A DNA stretch of 64,000 nucleotides, taken from contig CAZUNG010000001.1 in assembly GCA_964621905.1 (NCBI GenBank), forward strand, positions 124,001 through 188,000, read 5' to 3'. Numbering within the stretch: the first letter of the stretch is position 1; every line of letters begins with the position of its first letter. This document shows positions 1-8,582 of this stretch, in pieces. Source of the stretch: Ruminococcus_G sp964621905. GTDB lineage: Bacteria > Bacillota > Clostridia > Lachnospirales > Lachnospiraceae. Below the pieces are notes generated by a model. It was not told where the DNA came from. It did no database searches and was given only the letters and a program-made list of their open reading frames with translations. A program made the position numbers and the translations under genes.

Positions 1-2
1 AA

Positions 3-1091
3 ATTAACATGATGGATGATGCCGGGATCATTATTGCGAGCAGTGACCCGAAACGTGTCGGAGAATACCACGAAGGGGCAGGAAGGATTTTAAAATCCGG
101 TTTGAAGGAACTGATTGTCCGCAGTGACGGTGAATATGACGGGAGCAAAGAGGGCGTCAATTATCCACTTATGAATCGGGAGCAGATGATCGGTGTGATC
201 GGAATCACCGGCCCTCATCAGGAGACTGCAAAATACGGGCAGATTATCCAGCGTATGACGGGGATTCTGCTGCGGGAAATGCAGGCAAAGGAACAGAAAG
301 TTCTGGATGAGAGCGTCAGAAACCGTTATGTTGAGGAGTGGATGAGACGGGAGGATATTCTGATCAATCAGGAGTTTGTGGAGCGGGGAAAGGCTATGCA
401 AATCGACATCACACTGCGGAGACGTGTTGCGGTATTTGCCGTCCTGGACGGGGTAAATGGAGTGCTTACCGTCGACAGCATGGAAAGTGCTGAAAAAATG
501 CTTCGGAAGCTCAAACAGACGCTGAAAAAGTGTGAGCCGGACAGTGTCTACCTGCAGTCATCTTCCCGGCTGATCTGTGCGGTACCTGACAGAAATGACG
601 AACTGATGAGACAGTTCGCGCTGAAAATGAAAGAGGGTGTGCAAAAGGATACCGGGGTCCGGGTTGCGGCAGGAATTGACGATGCCTGTTATCCGTATCC
701 GCAGGCCGGGCTGGCAGAGCAGAAAGCGTCCAAAGCACTTCAGGTCTGTATAAAAAATCCGAACAAGGATATCTGCTTCTACCATGACATAGGGATGGAA
801 ATATTTTTGGATGAGATTTCGGATTTGTCTAAAGCAGAATATGTAAGACGGATCTTTAAAAATTATAAAAAAGATGAGATTGCCGGGGCGGTCTGTATGC
901 TGGAGACATTCTACGAGTGTGAGGGATCGCTTGTTCAGACATCGGAGCGGATGCATATGCACAAAAATACACTTCAGTACAAACTGTTGAAGATCCGGGA
1001 ACGTACAGGATATGATCCGCGCTCCCTTTTGGATTCCTCCATGTTTTATCTTGCGGTTTGCTTTTACCGGGAGATCCAAAAACTTTTATAG
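3..1091 (+). CDS. cdaR: CdaR-type sugar-acid transcriptional regulator (5' end outside window)
   Basis: This is a transcriptional activator of the CdaR/PucR family, which in characterised members senses sugar diacids or glycerate and turns on their catabolic genes. The reading frame is open to the window edge and the first visible residues (about INMMDDAGIIIAS) match the interior of the sugar-diacid recognition domain, so roughly the first 15-20 residues lie upstream and the ATG at 9 is not the true start. A GGDEF-like middle region follows, and the C-terminus carries the PucR-type helix-turn-helix (around ERMHMHKNTLQYKLLKI). The next gene is glycerate kinase, the classic CdaR target, which supports the role. 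An intrinsic terminator lies directly downstream. Confidence 0.88.
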   Translation: MNMMDDAGIIIASSDPKRVGEYHEGAGRILKSGLKELIVRSDGEYDGSKEGVNYPLMNREQMIGVIGITGPHQETAKYGQIIQRMTGILLREMQAKEQKVLDESVRNRYVEEWMRREDILINQEFVERGKAMQIDITLRRRVAVFAVLDGVNGVLTVDSMESAEKMLRKLKQTLKKCEPDSVYLQSSSRLICAVPDRNDELMRQFALKMKEGVQKDTGVRVAAGIDDACYPYPQAGLAEQKASKALQVCIKNPNKDICFYHDIGMEIFLDEISDLSKAEYVRRIFKNYKKDEIAGAVCMLETFYECEGSLVQTSERMHMHKNTLQYKLLKIRERTGYDPRSLLDSSMFYLAVCFYREIQKLL

Positions 1092-1102
1092 TGACACGAA
1101 AA

Positions 1103-1137
1103 GATACTCTTCAGAAAGGATTCTGGAGAGTATTTTT
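1103..1137 (+). terminator. Rho-independent terminator after cdaR
   Basis: An ATACTCT arm pairs with AGAGTAT, extended by an inner TCAGAA/TTCTGG stem, and is followed by a T-run. It lies 12 bases after the cdaR stop. Confidence 0.6.
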
Positions 1138-1253
1138 GGTTTTGAAAATGAAAATCGAGGATTAATATTGGTATCAGGACCATATACGACGTCTGATTAA
1201 TTTTGTAGAATATAGTTGACAGAGACAAAAATCAAAAAGATGAGGTAACAACT

Positions 1254-2396
1254 ATGATGAAAATTGTGATTGCGATTGACTCGATGAAAGGGAGTCTGTC
1301 ATCCATGGAGGCCGGCCGGGCATTTGCCGAAGGGGTGGAGAAAGCAGTGGAAGCACAGGTGATCGTCAGGCCAATGGCGGACGGCGGGGAGGGGACAGCG
1401 GAAGCGCTTATAGAAGGCATGGGCGGAAGCTGGACACAAGTCCTGGCGGCAGGTCCGCTCGGAGAGCCGGTGAAAGCGTCGTATGGATACGTAAACGGCG
1501 GAAAAAAAGCGGTGATTGAGATCGCGGCAGCAGCCGGCATTACGTTGATCCCGGAGCACAGGAGAAATATTTTAAAGACAGGAACGTACGGCGTGGGGGA
1601 GATTATACGGGATGCGGTACAAAAAGGATGCCGGGATTTTCTCATTGGAATCGGAGGCAGTGCGACCAATGACTGTGGAATCGGAATGCTCTGTGCGCTG
1701 GGAGTTCAATTTCTGGATGCAGACGGTAATTGTATTGGAAAAAAAGGTGAAGACTGCGGCAAAATTGAGACCATAAGGCTGGAGGATATGCTGCCGGAGC
1801 TGAAAGAGTGTCGCTTTCAGATCGCATGTGATGTGACGAATCCGCTGTATGGAGAAAACGGCGCTTCTTACATTTATGGCCCGCAAAAAGGAGGCACTGC
1901 AGAGCAGGTATGCCAGATGGAACGAATGCATCGGCATTTTGCCGCTCTCACAGCAAAGGCGGTAGGAAAAGATGTCGCGGCATGCCCGGGCGCGGGCGCG
2001 GCAGGGGGACTGGGTTTCGCGTTTCTCGCCTATCTCAATGCCAGCCTGGAACCGGGTGTCCGTCTGGTTATGAAGACGGTTGGTCTTGAAGAGTGCCTGA
2101 AGGATGCCGACTACGTCATCACAGGTGAGGGATGCCTTGATGGGCAGACCGTGATGGGCAAGGTTCCGGCAGGAGTGGCGAGGCTTGCAAAGAAATATAG
2201 GCCAGTTGTGATCGCTGTCGCCGGCAGTGTTTCAGAAGACGCGGGCTGCTGTAATCAGGCCGGAATTGATGCGTACTTTCCGATCCTGCCAAAGGCGATG
2301 CCGCTGGATGAGGCGATGCGTCCTGCGGAGGCTGCAAAAAACATAACACGGACTGCTGAGCAGCTGTTCCGGCTGATTCAAGCAGTGAAAGGCTAG
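1254..2396 (+). CDS. glxK: Glycerate kinase
   Basis: The product is a glycerate kinase of the GlxK/GarK family (380 residues, normal family length), phosphorylating D-glycerate with ATP to give phosphoglycerate for glycolysis. The family signatures are visible: the N-terminal IDSMKGSLSS segment near residues 8-17, MADGGEGTAEAL near 41-52, the glycine-rich GIGGSATNDCGIG loop, and VITGEGCLDGQTVMGKVP near the C-terminal third. Two ATGs stand side by side at 1254 and 1257 behind a GATGAGGTAAC ribosome site. It follows the CdaR-type regulator and precedes an isomerase and a PPC protein, so it probably belongs to a sugar-acid or glycerate-utilisation unit. Confidence 0.93.
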   Translation: MMKIVIAIDSMKGSLSSMEAGRAFAEGVEKAVEAQVIVRPMADGGEGTAEALIEGMGGSWTQVLAAGPLGEPVKASYGYVNGGKKAVIEIAAAAGITLIPEHRRNILKTGTYGVGEIIRDAVQKGCRDFLIGIGGSATNDCGIGMLCALGVQFLDADGNCIGKKGEDCGKIETIRLEDMLPELKECRFQIACDVTNPLYGENGASYIYGPQKGGTAEQVCQMERMHRHFAALTAKAVGKDVAACPGAGAAGGLGFAFLAYLNASLEPGVRLVMKTVGLEECLKDADYVITGEGCLDGQTVMGKVPAGVARLAKKYRPVVIAVAGSVSEDAGCCNQAGIDAYFPILPKAMPLDEAMRPAEAAKNITRTAEQLFRLIQAVKG

Positions 2397-2435
2397 TATC
2401 ACAAAAAAAGAATTCCAGAGCAGAGGAGGATATAC

Positions 2436-3317
2436 ATGAAAATACATGTGGGGACGGCACCGGATTCCTGGGGGATCTGGTTTTCGGAAAATGACAGACA
2501 GATTGGTTGGGAACGCTGCCTTGATGAGATGAAGGCGGCAGGATATGAAGGAGTGGAACTGGGGCCGTGGGGCTATTTTCCAAATGAAGGCGGAAGGCTT
2601 AAAGAGGAACTGCAAAAAAGAGATCTGAAGCTTGCGGCGGGGACGGCGGGAGCAAACTATGCGGATGATGCTTCTGTTGATGCGATGCTTAAGTTTTTGG
2701 AAGAACAGCAGATTCCGCTGCTGAAACAGTTTGACAGTGTGCGGTATATTGATCTTTTGGTTGAAATGTATACTGATTTGATAACGGGTAAATACGTGAT
2801 GAAAAAAGAACTGTCGGATGAAGAGTCTGGCAATATGTTCAGGAATATCAACAGAACAGCGGCTGTTATCAGGGAGCATGGATATTTGCCGACATTGCAT
2901 CCGCATGTGGATTGTTACATTCAGACGGAGGAGGAGATTGAGCGGGTGCTGGAGAACACAGATGTGGAATTGTGCCTCGATACGGGGCATCACGTGTACG
3001 GCGGGGGCGACCCGGTCACATTTTATAAAAAACATCATTCCAGAATCCCATATCTGCACGTCAAAGAATGTGATTTAAGTGTTAAAAAGCAGATGGAACT
3101 GGAAAACTGGTCTTTCGCGGAAGCTGTGACGAAAGATATTATGTGTGAGCCGGGGAAGGGGAATATTGATTTCAGAAAATTGTTTGATATAATGAAAGAA
3201 AACGGGTTTGACGGATGGGTTGTCGTGGAGCAGGATATGTATCCGGTACAGGATTTTAGTATGCCGTTTCAGATCGCAAGACGCACACGGGAATATCTGA
3301 AAATGACCGGGATATGA
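2436..3317 (+). CDS. IolE-like sugar phosphate isomerase/epimerase (AP endonuclease 2 TIM barrel)
   Basis: This 293-residue protein belongs to the xylose-isomerase-like TIM-barrel family; the N-terminus (GTAPDSWGIWF, then GYEGVELGPWGYFP) most resembles IolE, 2-keto-myo-inositol dehydratase, and related isomerases. Metal-ligand positions are recognisable in LHPHVD, CLDTGHHVYGGGD, YLHVKECD and the final VVVEQDMY segment. The gene begins behind a good GAGGAGG site 40 bases after glycerate kinase, and its stop touches the next gene, indicating a shared transcript. Whether the substrate is an inosose or another keto sugar cannot be decided from sequence; no other iol gene is present in the window, so a sugar-acid isomerase role is equally possible. 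Confidence 0.75.
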   Translation: MKIHVGTAPDSWGIWFSENDRQIGWERCLDEMKAAGYEGVELGPWGYFPNEGGRLKEELQKRDLKLAAGTAGANYADDASVDAMLKFLEEQQIPLLKQFDSVRYIDLLVEMYTDLITGKYVMKKELSDEESGNMFRNINRTAAVIREHGYLPTLHPHVDCYIQTEEEIERVLENTDVELCLDTGHHVYGGGDPVTFYKKHHSRIPYLHVKECDLSVKKQMELENWSFAEAVTKDIMCEPGKGNIDFRKLFDIMKENGFDGWVVVEQDMYPVQDFSMPFQIARRTREYLKMTGI

Positions 3318-3334
3318 GTGAGGAGGATGCAAGT

Positions 3335-3763
3335 ATGGAGTACAGAAAATTTAATGAATCATACATACTTCGCCTGGATCCGGGTGAAGAGGTGGTTGCG
3401 TCTATAGGCAGACTGACAGAGCTTGAGGACATTGTACTGGCCAGTGTGCAGGGAATCGGCGCTGCCGATGAAGTTACGGTCGGTATCTTTCAGACAAAAG
3501 AGAAAGAATACCAGAGCAGAACTTATAACGGTGCATTTGAGATCACAAATATCGGCGGAAATATTACAAGGAAGGATGGCCAGCCGTACCTGCATCTGCA
3601 CATTACGATCGGCGATCCCATGTCGGGAATATGTGTCGGCGGACATTTGACCAGGGCAGTCATCAGTGCTACGGCGGAAATCATTGTCACAACGATTTCC
3701 GGAAATGTAGATCGGGAGTACAGTGCAGATATTGGACTGAATATCTTTAAGTTTCAGGGGTGA
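3335..3763 (+). CDS. PPC (DUF296) domain protein
   Basis: This is a 142-residue single-domain protein of the PPC/DUF296 family, seen in bacteria as small trimeric proteins and in plants as part of AT-hook factors. The hallmarks are the N-terminal YILRLDPGEEVVASI strand, the VQGIGAADEVTVGIF segment and the LHITIGDP...GGHL stretch, where the conserved histidines sit. I place the start at ATG 3335 because an AGGAGG site lies just before it; the ATG at 3314, overlapping the previous stop, has no such site and would add a non-homologous tail. Its biochemical role is unknown; the operon position suggests a link to the isomerase and glycerate kinase upstream. Confidence 0.82.
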   Translation: MEYRKFNESYILRLDPGEEVVASIGRLTELEDIVLASVQGIGAADEVTVGIFQTKEKEYQSRTYNGAFEITNIGGNITRKDGQPYLHLHITIGDPMSGICVGGHLTRAVISATAEIIVTTISGNVDREYSADIGLNIFKFQG

Positions 3764-3812
3764 TGGACGTAGATCTGTAAAGTGAAAATATGTCGTATAA
3801 AACAAAAAATTG

Positions 3813-3857
3813 CAATGCAGGAGTGAGGAACAATGTTCTGGCAATTCCCTTGCATTG
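3813..3857. repeat. Inverted repeat CAATGCA/TGCATTG
   Basis: Seven-base perfect arms are separated by 31 bases. The repeat lies between the PPC gene and transposase debris, so it may be a weak terminator or an old element end. No T-run follows it directly. Confidence 0.3.
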
Positions 3858-3900
3858 TAGGTTTGTCAAACATATGTTACACTATCCTTAATAAATTCCT

Positions 3901-4256
3901 TCAGGACAGTCTGTGGGGCCATCCCAGAGGTCTCATGGGAAACGGATTATAATCTCTGCGGTTATAGATCTGAAGCTGTCTGGAAAAATCCCCGAAGGAA
4001 TAAAAGGTATGAGATGCATGAAACCATTCGTTATCCTTGCGGTGGCTGCGTTCCGCTTTTCCATGATGCCGGGGAGTAAAAGGACGGATTCGTTTATGCC
4101 GAACCCTTGCTCTTTCAGAGTGCGCTGGAATAAAGTCAATGTTTCTTTTCCGGAAGTGGAAAAGCGCTTGGTAAACGCCATGCCGTTGTCCGTCTGGACA
4201 CATGCAATGGGCATGGGGAAACGTTGGATCAGATGCCTGATGAACCGCGCATACGA
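3901..4256 (-). pseudogene. DDE (rve-core) transposase remnant, frameshifted
   Basis: The minus strand encodes the C-terminal half of an integrase-core (rve) transposase of the IS3/IS481-related kind. One frame gives the second catalytic Asp region (IACVQTDNGMAFTKRF) and LTLFQRTLKEQGFG. The sequence then has to jump to another frame for IRPFTPRHHGKAERSHRKDN, which holds the catalytic Glu, and for FYSFGDFSRQL and FPMRPLGW at the C-terminus. An in-frame TGA lies just upstream (4257-4259) and the whole N-terminal half is missing. The element is therefore dead. No terminal inverted repeats could be paired, so only this fragment of the insertion sequence remains. Confidence 0.8.
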
Positions 4257-4272
4257 TCAAATAATAAAATGA

Positions 4273-4413
4273 AAGCCGCTCCTGTATTTTGACGCGGAAC
4301 AGAAAAAATTCATGGCTGTAATGTACAGTGATCAAAAAGGAAAGGAGGAACACTGGGGCTATTTAAATGGCTATACAGCCGAAGATGTCAGCCGCACAAC
4401 CGGCAGCAGCTGA
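4273..4413 (+). pseudogene. Orphan C-terminal-looking fragment
   Basis: An open stretch of 46 codons ends in TGA at 4411 and reads KPLLYFDAEQKKFMAVMYSD and then EEHWGYLNGYTAEDVSRTTG. The hydrophilic, well-formed composition looks like the tail of a real protein whose start was lost when the adjacent element inserted or decayed. I do not recognise the family. An internal ATG at 4312 exists but no clear ribosome site precedes it. It ends just before a strong terminator. Confidence 0.3.
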
Positions 4414-4420
4414 TATGAGA

Positions 4421-4459
4421 AAAGATGATAGACAGGAAAAACCTGAATATCATCTTTTT
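4421..4459 (+). terminator. Rho-independent terminator
   Basis: AAAGATGAT pairs with ATCATCTTT, with an inner CAGG-AAAA-CCTG stem-loop and a T-run. It isolates the decayed region from the following RluA gene. Confidence 0.75.
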
Positions 4460-4495
4460 CCGTTCTGAACCAAAACGAAGAAGAGAGGGAACATC

Positions 4496-5386
4496 ATGGA
4501 GAAGAAACTCAGAAAAACAGCCAGGGAAGAGGGCACTTTGTTCAATTTCCTGGTAAAAGAAATGGGTCTGACAAAAAGGCAGATCAGTCAGGCGAAATTC
4601 CGCGCAGGCGGAATCTGTGTCAACGGACGGCGGACCAGGGTCACCGCCGTTTTAAACGCCGGCGACTGCGTGGAAGTAATATTAGAAGAAGCCAAAACAC
4701 AGTCGGATCATCTGGTTCCCCTAAATGGCGGGCTGGATGTTCTGTATGAAGATGAAGATCTGCTGCTGGTCAATAAACCGGCGGGACTTGTAGTACATCC
4801 ATCACACGGACATTATGCAGATTCTCTGGCAAATATGCTGGCATATTACTTTCAGAAAAAAGATGAGCCGGTAAAAATCCGTTCTGTCGGGAGGCTTGAC
4901 AAAGAGACTTCCGGTATCGTAATTTTTGCAAAAAATCAGACGGCGGCCGGGCGGCTGTCTCGTCAGAGAGAAAATGGTCTGTTAAAAAAAGAATACATTG
5001 CATTCGTCCAGGGGGTGCCTGAACCGCGAAAAGGGAGCATCAATATCGGTATCAAAAAAGATCCCGAATCACTCATGAAGATGACAGTTTCTGAATCCGG
5101 GAAATGCGCAGTGACGCATTATCAAGTATTGGAAACGTTCGGAGGTTTTTCTTCTATAAAAGTTTCGCTGGAAACGGGACGGACTCATCAGATACGCGTA
5201 CACATGGCATTCATCGGTCATCCGCTTCTGGGAGACAACATCTATGGCAAGAAAGGTACAGAACGTGCCGCACTGCATGCGTGGAAGGTAAAACTGATAC
5301 AGCCATTTTCCGGTGAAGAAATCTGTGCTGAAGCAGAAATTCCGGAAGATATGAAAATTAAAATGAATCAGAATTTCGCAAAATAA
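4496..5386 (+). CDS. RluA-family 23S rRNA/tRNA pseudouridine synthase
   Basis: The 296-residue protein isomerises specific uridines in rRNA (or tRNA) to pseudouridine. It has an N-terminal S4-like RNA-binding segment (about residues 10-65, with GGICVNGRRTRVTAVLNAGD) followed by the RluA catalytic domain: LLLVNKPAGLVVHPS, the catalytic motif GRLDKETSGIVIFAKN with the active-site Asp, and LETGRTHQIRVHMAFIGHPLLGD. Length and domain order fit RluD/RluC-like enzymes of Firmicutes, but the exact target site cannot be read from sequence. It starts behind AGAGAGG at a sensible distance and stands alone between mobile-element remains and an integrase. Confidence 0.9.
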   Translation: MEKKLRKTAREEGTLFNFLVKEMGLTKRQISQAKFRAGGICVNGRRTRVTAVLNAGDCVEVILEEAKTQSDHLVPLNGGLDVLYEDEDLLLVNKPAGLVVHPSHGHYADSLANMLAYYFQKKDEPVKIRSVGRLDKETSGIVIFAKNQTAAGRLSRQRENGLLKKEYIAFVQGVPEPRKGSINIGIKKDPESLMKMTVSESGKCAVTHYQVLETFGGFSSIKVSLETGRTHQIRVHMAFIGHPLLGDNIYGKKGTERAALHAWKVKLIQPFSGEEICAEAEIPEDMKIKMNQNFAK

Positions 5387-5519
5387 TAAATTTTGTGAAA
5401 TACAGAAGATATATATAATAATATACAATGATTCGGCAAAAATTTCAAGTTGAACTGGTAAATATTGGTAATCGGTCCAAAAATATGGCAAAAAACAGCG
5501 GATTTATGGTATTTTCTAA

Positions 5520-5541
5520 TAAGCCGTCAGGTAAGCCGTCA
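5520..5541 (+). repeat. Two TAAGCCGTCA repeats upstream of the integrase
   Basis: Perfect copies of TAAGCCGTCA occur at 5520-5529 and 5532-5541, separated by GG. The same decamer occurs twice more immediately after the integrase gene, so these are candidate recombinase-binding or attachment-site sequences. Confidence 0.6.
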
Positions 5542-5567
5542 AAGATTTACGCAGAGGGGGAAATACT

Positions 5568-6695
5568 ATGGCAAAACGCGGAGAAAATATTTACCTTCGT
5601 AAAGATGGCAGATACGAAGGAAGATATGTAATTGGAAAAAAGGGGAACGGGAAAACTGCATTTGGTTATGTGTATGCAAGAAAATACACCGATGTTAAAC
5701 GAAAGCTTGAACTGTTAAAGGCAGAGTCAGCAACCAGATATACTGCAAAAGCAGCAGGGGTCGGAGACGGGAGTGTGGAAGTCTGGCTCAGAATTTGGCT
5801 GGAGGAAATACTGCGCCCTGAACTAAAAGAATCCAGTTATGCGATATATCGGGGAATGATTGAAAATCATATGATACCGGCTGTGGGAAGGGCAACACTT
5901 TCTAAAGTTAACACAGATACCATCAAATACCTGTATGAAATTATCCGAAATAAAAAGATATGTCAACAAACCGCACAGAGTATCTGTAAGCGCTTTCGGG
6001 CAGCGCTTATCGCTGCACAAGAAGCACATCTCCTTGTGGATGTTCCAAAACTGCCATTTAAAAAGGCCAAAAAAGCAGGAAATGCTCCGGGATTTTTAAG
6101 TATTTCTGACCAGGAGAGATTGGAAAATTATCTTGATTTACAGAATAATCTAAAAGATCTTGCGGTGTTTTTCAGCCTGTATACCGGTGTTCGGGTCGGA
6201 GAATGCTGCGCAGTGAAGTGGAAAAACATCTGTTTTGAAAGTTCTGAACTTGTGATCACACATACCCTGCAGCGTATTCGTACATACAGCGGCACCACCA
6301 GGACAACTGTCCGGTATTCTGAACCAAAGTCACAATGTGCTGTCCGCCGGATACCCCTGACAGGCACGCTTTTAAAATTGCTGAAAGAACGAAAACAGTC
6401 TGTCCGGGATGCGTCAGAAGATTTTGTATTCAGCAGCCATTCTCATGTCTTTGAGCCACGTGTGCTGCAGCACCATATCAAAAAATTGTCCCAAAAATGC
6501 GGGATTGAACATCTGCACTTTCATACTTTGCGTCATTCCTTCGCAACTAGATGTCTGGAAAATCAGATTGATATCAAGACGCTGGCTGAACTGATGGGTC
6601 ACAGTACCGCCAGGTTTACGCTTGATTGGTACGGGCATTCCACCAGTCTGCAGAAACGTAAGTATATTGACCGGCTGGAACAGTTGACGGCGTGA
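5568..6695 (+). CDS. Tyrosine recombinase / phage-type integrase
   Basis: This 375-residue site-specific recombinase has a short N-terminal arm-binding-like part, a SAM-like core-binding domain (about 60-160) and a C-terminal catalytic domain. The catalytic residues are visible: Arg in YTGVRVGECC, the HTLRHSFATR box, the later His in LMGHSTARF, and the nucleophile Tyr in LDWYGHS. The start chosen follows an AGAGGGGGAAATACT ribosome site. It resembles integrases of genomic islands and integrative elements, yet no excisionase, replication or cargo gene follows. The gene is bracketed by TAAGCCGTCA repeats, and the reverse complement GCCGTCAA occurs in its last codons. It is either a solo integrase or the last piece of an excised or decayed element. 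Confidence 0.92.
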   Translation: MAKRGENIYLRKDGRYEGRYVIGKKGNGKTAFGYVYARKYTDVKRKLELLKAESATRYTAKAAGVGDGSVEVWLRIWLEEILRPELKESSYAIYRGMIENHMIPAVGRATLSKVNTDTIKYLYEIIRNKKICQQTAQSICKRFRAALIAAQEAHLLVDVPKLPFKKAKKAGNAPGFLSISDQERLENYLDLQNNLKDLAVFFSLYTGVRVGECCAVKWKNICFESSELVITHTLQRIRTYSGTTRTTVRYSEPKSQCAVRRIPLTGTLLKLLKERKQSVRDASEDFVFSSHSHVFEPRVLQHHIKKLSQKCGIEHLHFHTLRHSFATRCLENQIDIKTLAELMGHSTARFTLDWYGHSTSLQKRKYIDRLEQLTA

Positions 6696-6696
6696 T

Positions 6697-6716
6697 TAAG
6701 CCGTCATAAGCCGTCA
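6697..6716 (+). repeat. Two tandem TAAGCCGTCA repeats downstream of the integrase
   Basis: Perfect copies occur at 6697-6706 and 6707-6716 with no spacer. They are identical to the pair upstream of the gene, and an inverted GCCGTCAA half copy lies at about 6684-6691 inside the end of the integrase. Confidence 0.6.
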
Positions 6717-6828
6717 GGACTTTTAACGGAAAATCATGAAAATTACAGGTATTCGGAGGGAATTTCACAAAATTTATTATTTTACGAATATGCATAAGCT
6801 TCATATGAAGAGAAAAGGGGGGAGACAG

Positions 6829-7056
6829 ATGGCAGATTTGCTGAATGATATTTTTATAAACAGTGGGTTGGGTTTTCTTTCAGATCTGAGAGTGGAAACT
6901 GATAAAAAGAGAATACTGGAGGCCATTTGTTCTTTAGAGGAAAGGGAATACACAGACCGTCAGTGGCGGGACGCCTATTCCTATCTGACAGGAGAGGTGC
7001 TGGATGAGACAGCGTCAGATCCAAGAGAAGAATTGGTAAAAAAATTAAAGAGATAA
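6829..7056 (+). CDS. Small hypothetical protein
   Basis: A 75-residue acidic, probably helical protein of unknown function. The start at 6829 (MADLLNDIF) is preferred because AGGGGGGAGA precedes it; the upstream in-frame ATG at 6736 would run through an AT-rich untranslated-looking region. There is no signal peptide or membrane segment. A terminator shared with the convergent aminopeptidase follows. It could belong to the integrase element or to the host chromosome; I do not recognise a family. Confidence 0.6.
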   Translation: MADLLNDIFINSGLGFLSDLRVETDKKRILEAICSLEEREYTDRQWRDAYSYLTGEVLDETASDPREELVKKLKR

Positions 7057-7096
7057 AAAGACAGCTCCGGGTGATGTAACCTGGAGCTGTCTTTTT
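7056..7096. terminator. Bidirectional rho-independent terminator
   Basis: AAAAGACAGCTCC pairs with GGAGCTGTCTTTT, flanked by A and T runs. It ends both the small upstream gene and the convergent aminopeptidase. Confidence 0.85.
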
Positions 7097-7112
7097 ACAT
7101 AGCAGTCCTTCT

Positions 7113-8420
7113 TTAATGAACCGTATAAACTCCATCCGCCTCACAGGATATGCGGGCGTTATAGAAGGCTTCGGCGGCGGAGACCATAAAGTGAGTATCC
7201 CTGACACCGCCTGTCTCATACGGCGAATGCATGGCAAGCTGTGCCAGCCCGATGTCGATGGTGTTCATCGCTGCCTTCGTGTTGGAGATGCTGCCAAGAG
7301 TGGAACCGCCTGCCATGTCCGAGCGGTTTGTAAAGGCCTGACAGGGGATTTTTGCACGCTCACATATGGTGTTAAAGACAGCGGATGAAACACCGTCGGT
7401 CGTATATTTCTGATTGGCATTGTACTTGATGACAATGCCGTGGTTGAGATAGACGCGGTTTTCAGGATCTGATTTGTCGGGGTGATTCGGATGCACACCG
7501 TGAGCATTGTCAGCGGATACCATAAAACTGCTGGCGAGCCTGGCACACAACGTTTCTTCATCCGCGCCGGAAGAGCGGTTGATGCGGCGGAGCACGTCGT
7601 TTAAAAAAGGAGACGCAGCTCCCTGCTTGGTAGAACTTCCGACTTCCTCGTTGTCAAAGACGGTAAAAAGGCTGACACAGTCAGGATTTTCAGTACGAAG
7701 AAAACCTTTGAGCGCGGCAAATGTACACTGTAGGTCGTCCAGACGCGGCGCAGAGAGAAATTCATTGTCAGCACCCCAGATCGTGCCGCCCATACGGTTA
7801 TACAAAAACAGATCACTGCCGGCGATGGAATCGCGTGAAACGCCTGCAGACTTGGCGATGATTTCCATCAGTCTACCCTTGGCATTCTCACTGCCGAACA
7901 ACGGCAGCAGGTCCTTCTGAGCATTGTAGGTATAGCCGGAATTGATCTCACGGTTCATGTGGATTGACAGATTCGGTATTACCAGAAGATCACGATCAAT
8001 ATTTACAAGTTTCGTAGCAAGATTTGTGCCATCAAGGACCAGAATCCGTCCGGCAATGGAGAGCGGCCGGTCAAACCAGGGAGCATAGAGCATTCCGCCG
8101 TAGACTTCGGTGTTCAGTTTTGTATAAGCATGGTCGACAACGATCTCGCCGTGTTCTTTGATTTTGAACGTGGGGGAATCACTGTGACATGCAATGATCT
8201 GAAAATTTGTAAAATTATGTCCGGGAATCAAAAAAGCCGCGACGGAAGAGAGGTTGCGTGTGACGTAATATTTTCCCGGCTTTAACGACCATTGCTGACA
8301 TTCTGAAAGCCTCTGAAAACCATTCTGATCCAATATATCGGTAATTGACTGTACCGCATGAAAGCAGCTGGGGCTTTGTGCGATGAAAGTCAATAATTCT
8401 TCTGCAGTTTTTCGTTCCAT
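7113..8420 (-). CDS. M18 family aminopeptidase
   Basis: This 435-residue zinc metallopeptidase removes N-terminal residues (often acidic or neutral) from peptides in the cytoplasm. The family metal ligands are visible in ACHSDSPTFK, SAPRLDDLQC, TVFDNEEVGSSTKQGA, SADNAHGVHPNHPDKSD and the late His near HSPYETGGVRD. The open frame extends upstream, but ATG 8420 is the start because GGAGGATACT precedes it and the protein begins as family members do (MERKTAEELL). It is transcribed alone, divergent from the CHAD gene and convergent with the small ORF. Confidence 0.92.
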   Translation of the reverse strand: MERKTAEELLTFIAQSPSCFHAVQSITDILDQNGFQRLSECQQWSLKPGKYYVTRNLSSVAAFLIPGHNFTNFQIIACHSDSPTFKIKEHGEIVVDHAYTKLNTEVYGGMLYAPWFDRPLSIAGRILVLDGTNLATKLVNIDRDLLVIPNLSIHMNREINSGYTYNAQKDLLPLFGSENAKGRLMEIIAKSAGVSRDSIAGSDLFLYNRMGGTIWGADNEFLSAPRLDDLQCTFAALKGFLRTENPDCVSLFTVFDNEEVGSSTKQGAASPFLNDVLRRINRSSGADEETLCARLASSFMVSADNAHGVHPNHPDKSDPENRVYLNHGIVIKYNANQKYTTDGVSSAVFNTICERAKIPCQAFTNRSDMAGGSTLGSISNTKAAMNTIDIGLAQLAMHSPYETGGVRDTHFMVSAAEAFYNARISCEADGVYTVH

Positions 8421-8513
8421 AGTATCCTCCCTGTGTATCGGTAGTTTGGTATGATTCTTTTTTAATTTAACACAGATTCGGACATCTCTCAATAGCAGAT
8501 AGATATCAGGGTA

Positions 8514-8522
8514 TGCTATACT
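8514..8522 (+). promoter_or_regulatory. Extended -10 promoter candidate for the CHAD gene
   Basis: TGCTATACT is an extended -10 element about 60 bases before the gene. No convincing -35 is present, as is common for extended -10 promoters. Confidence 0.4.
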
Positions 8523-8582
8523 GTAGACAGAGAAACCATTGTCAGCCGGACGGCAATTCCAACACAAAGAAGGAGAGAGCCT

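Noticed and set aside
2232..3059. 275-residue minus-strand ORF opposite the isomerase
   Set aside because: It is an antisense shadow of two clear genes with atypical composition and no start signal.
2436..3317. Firm assignment as IolE of an inositol operon
   Set aside because: The family fits but no other iol gene is present, so only an IolE-like label is supported.
5520..6716. Repeats around the integrase as a CRISPR array
   Set aside because: The repeats are only 10 bases, lack regular spacers, and no cas gene is present.
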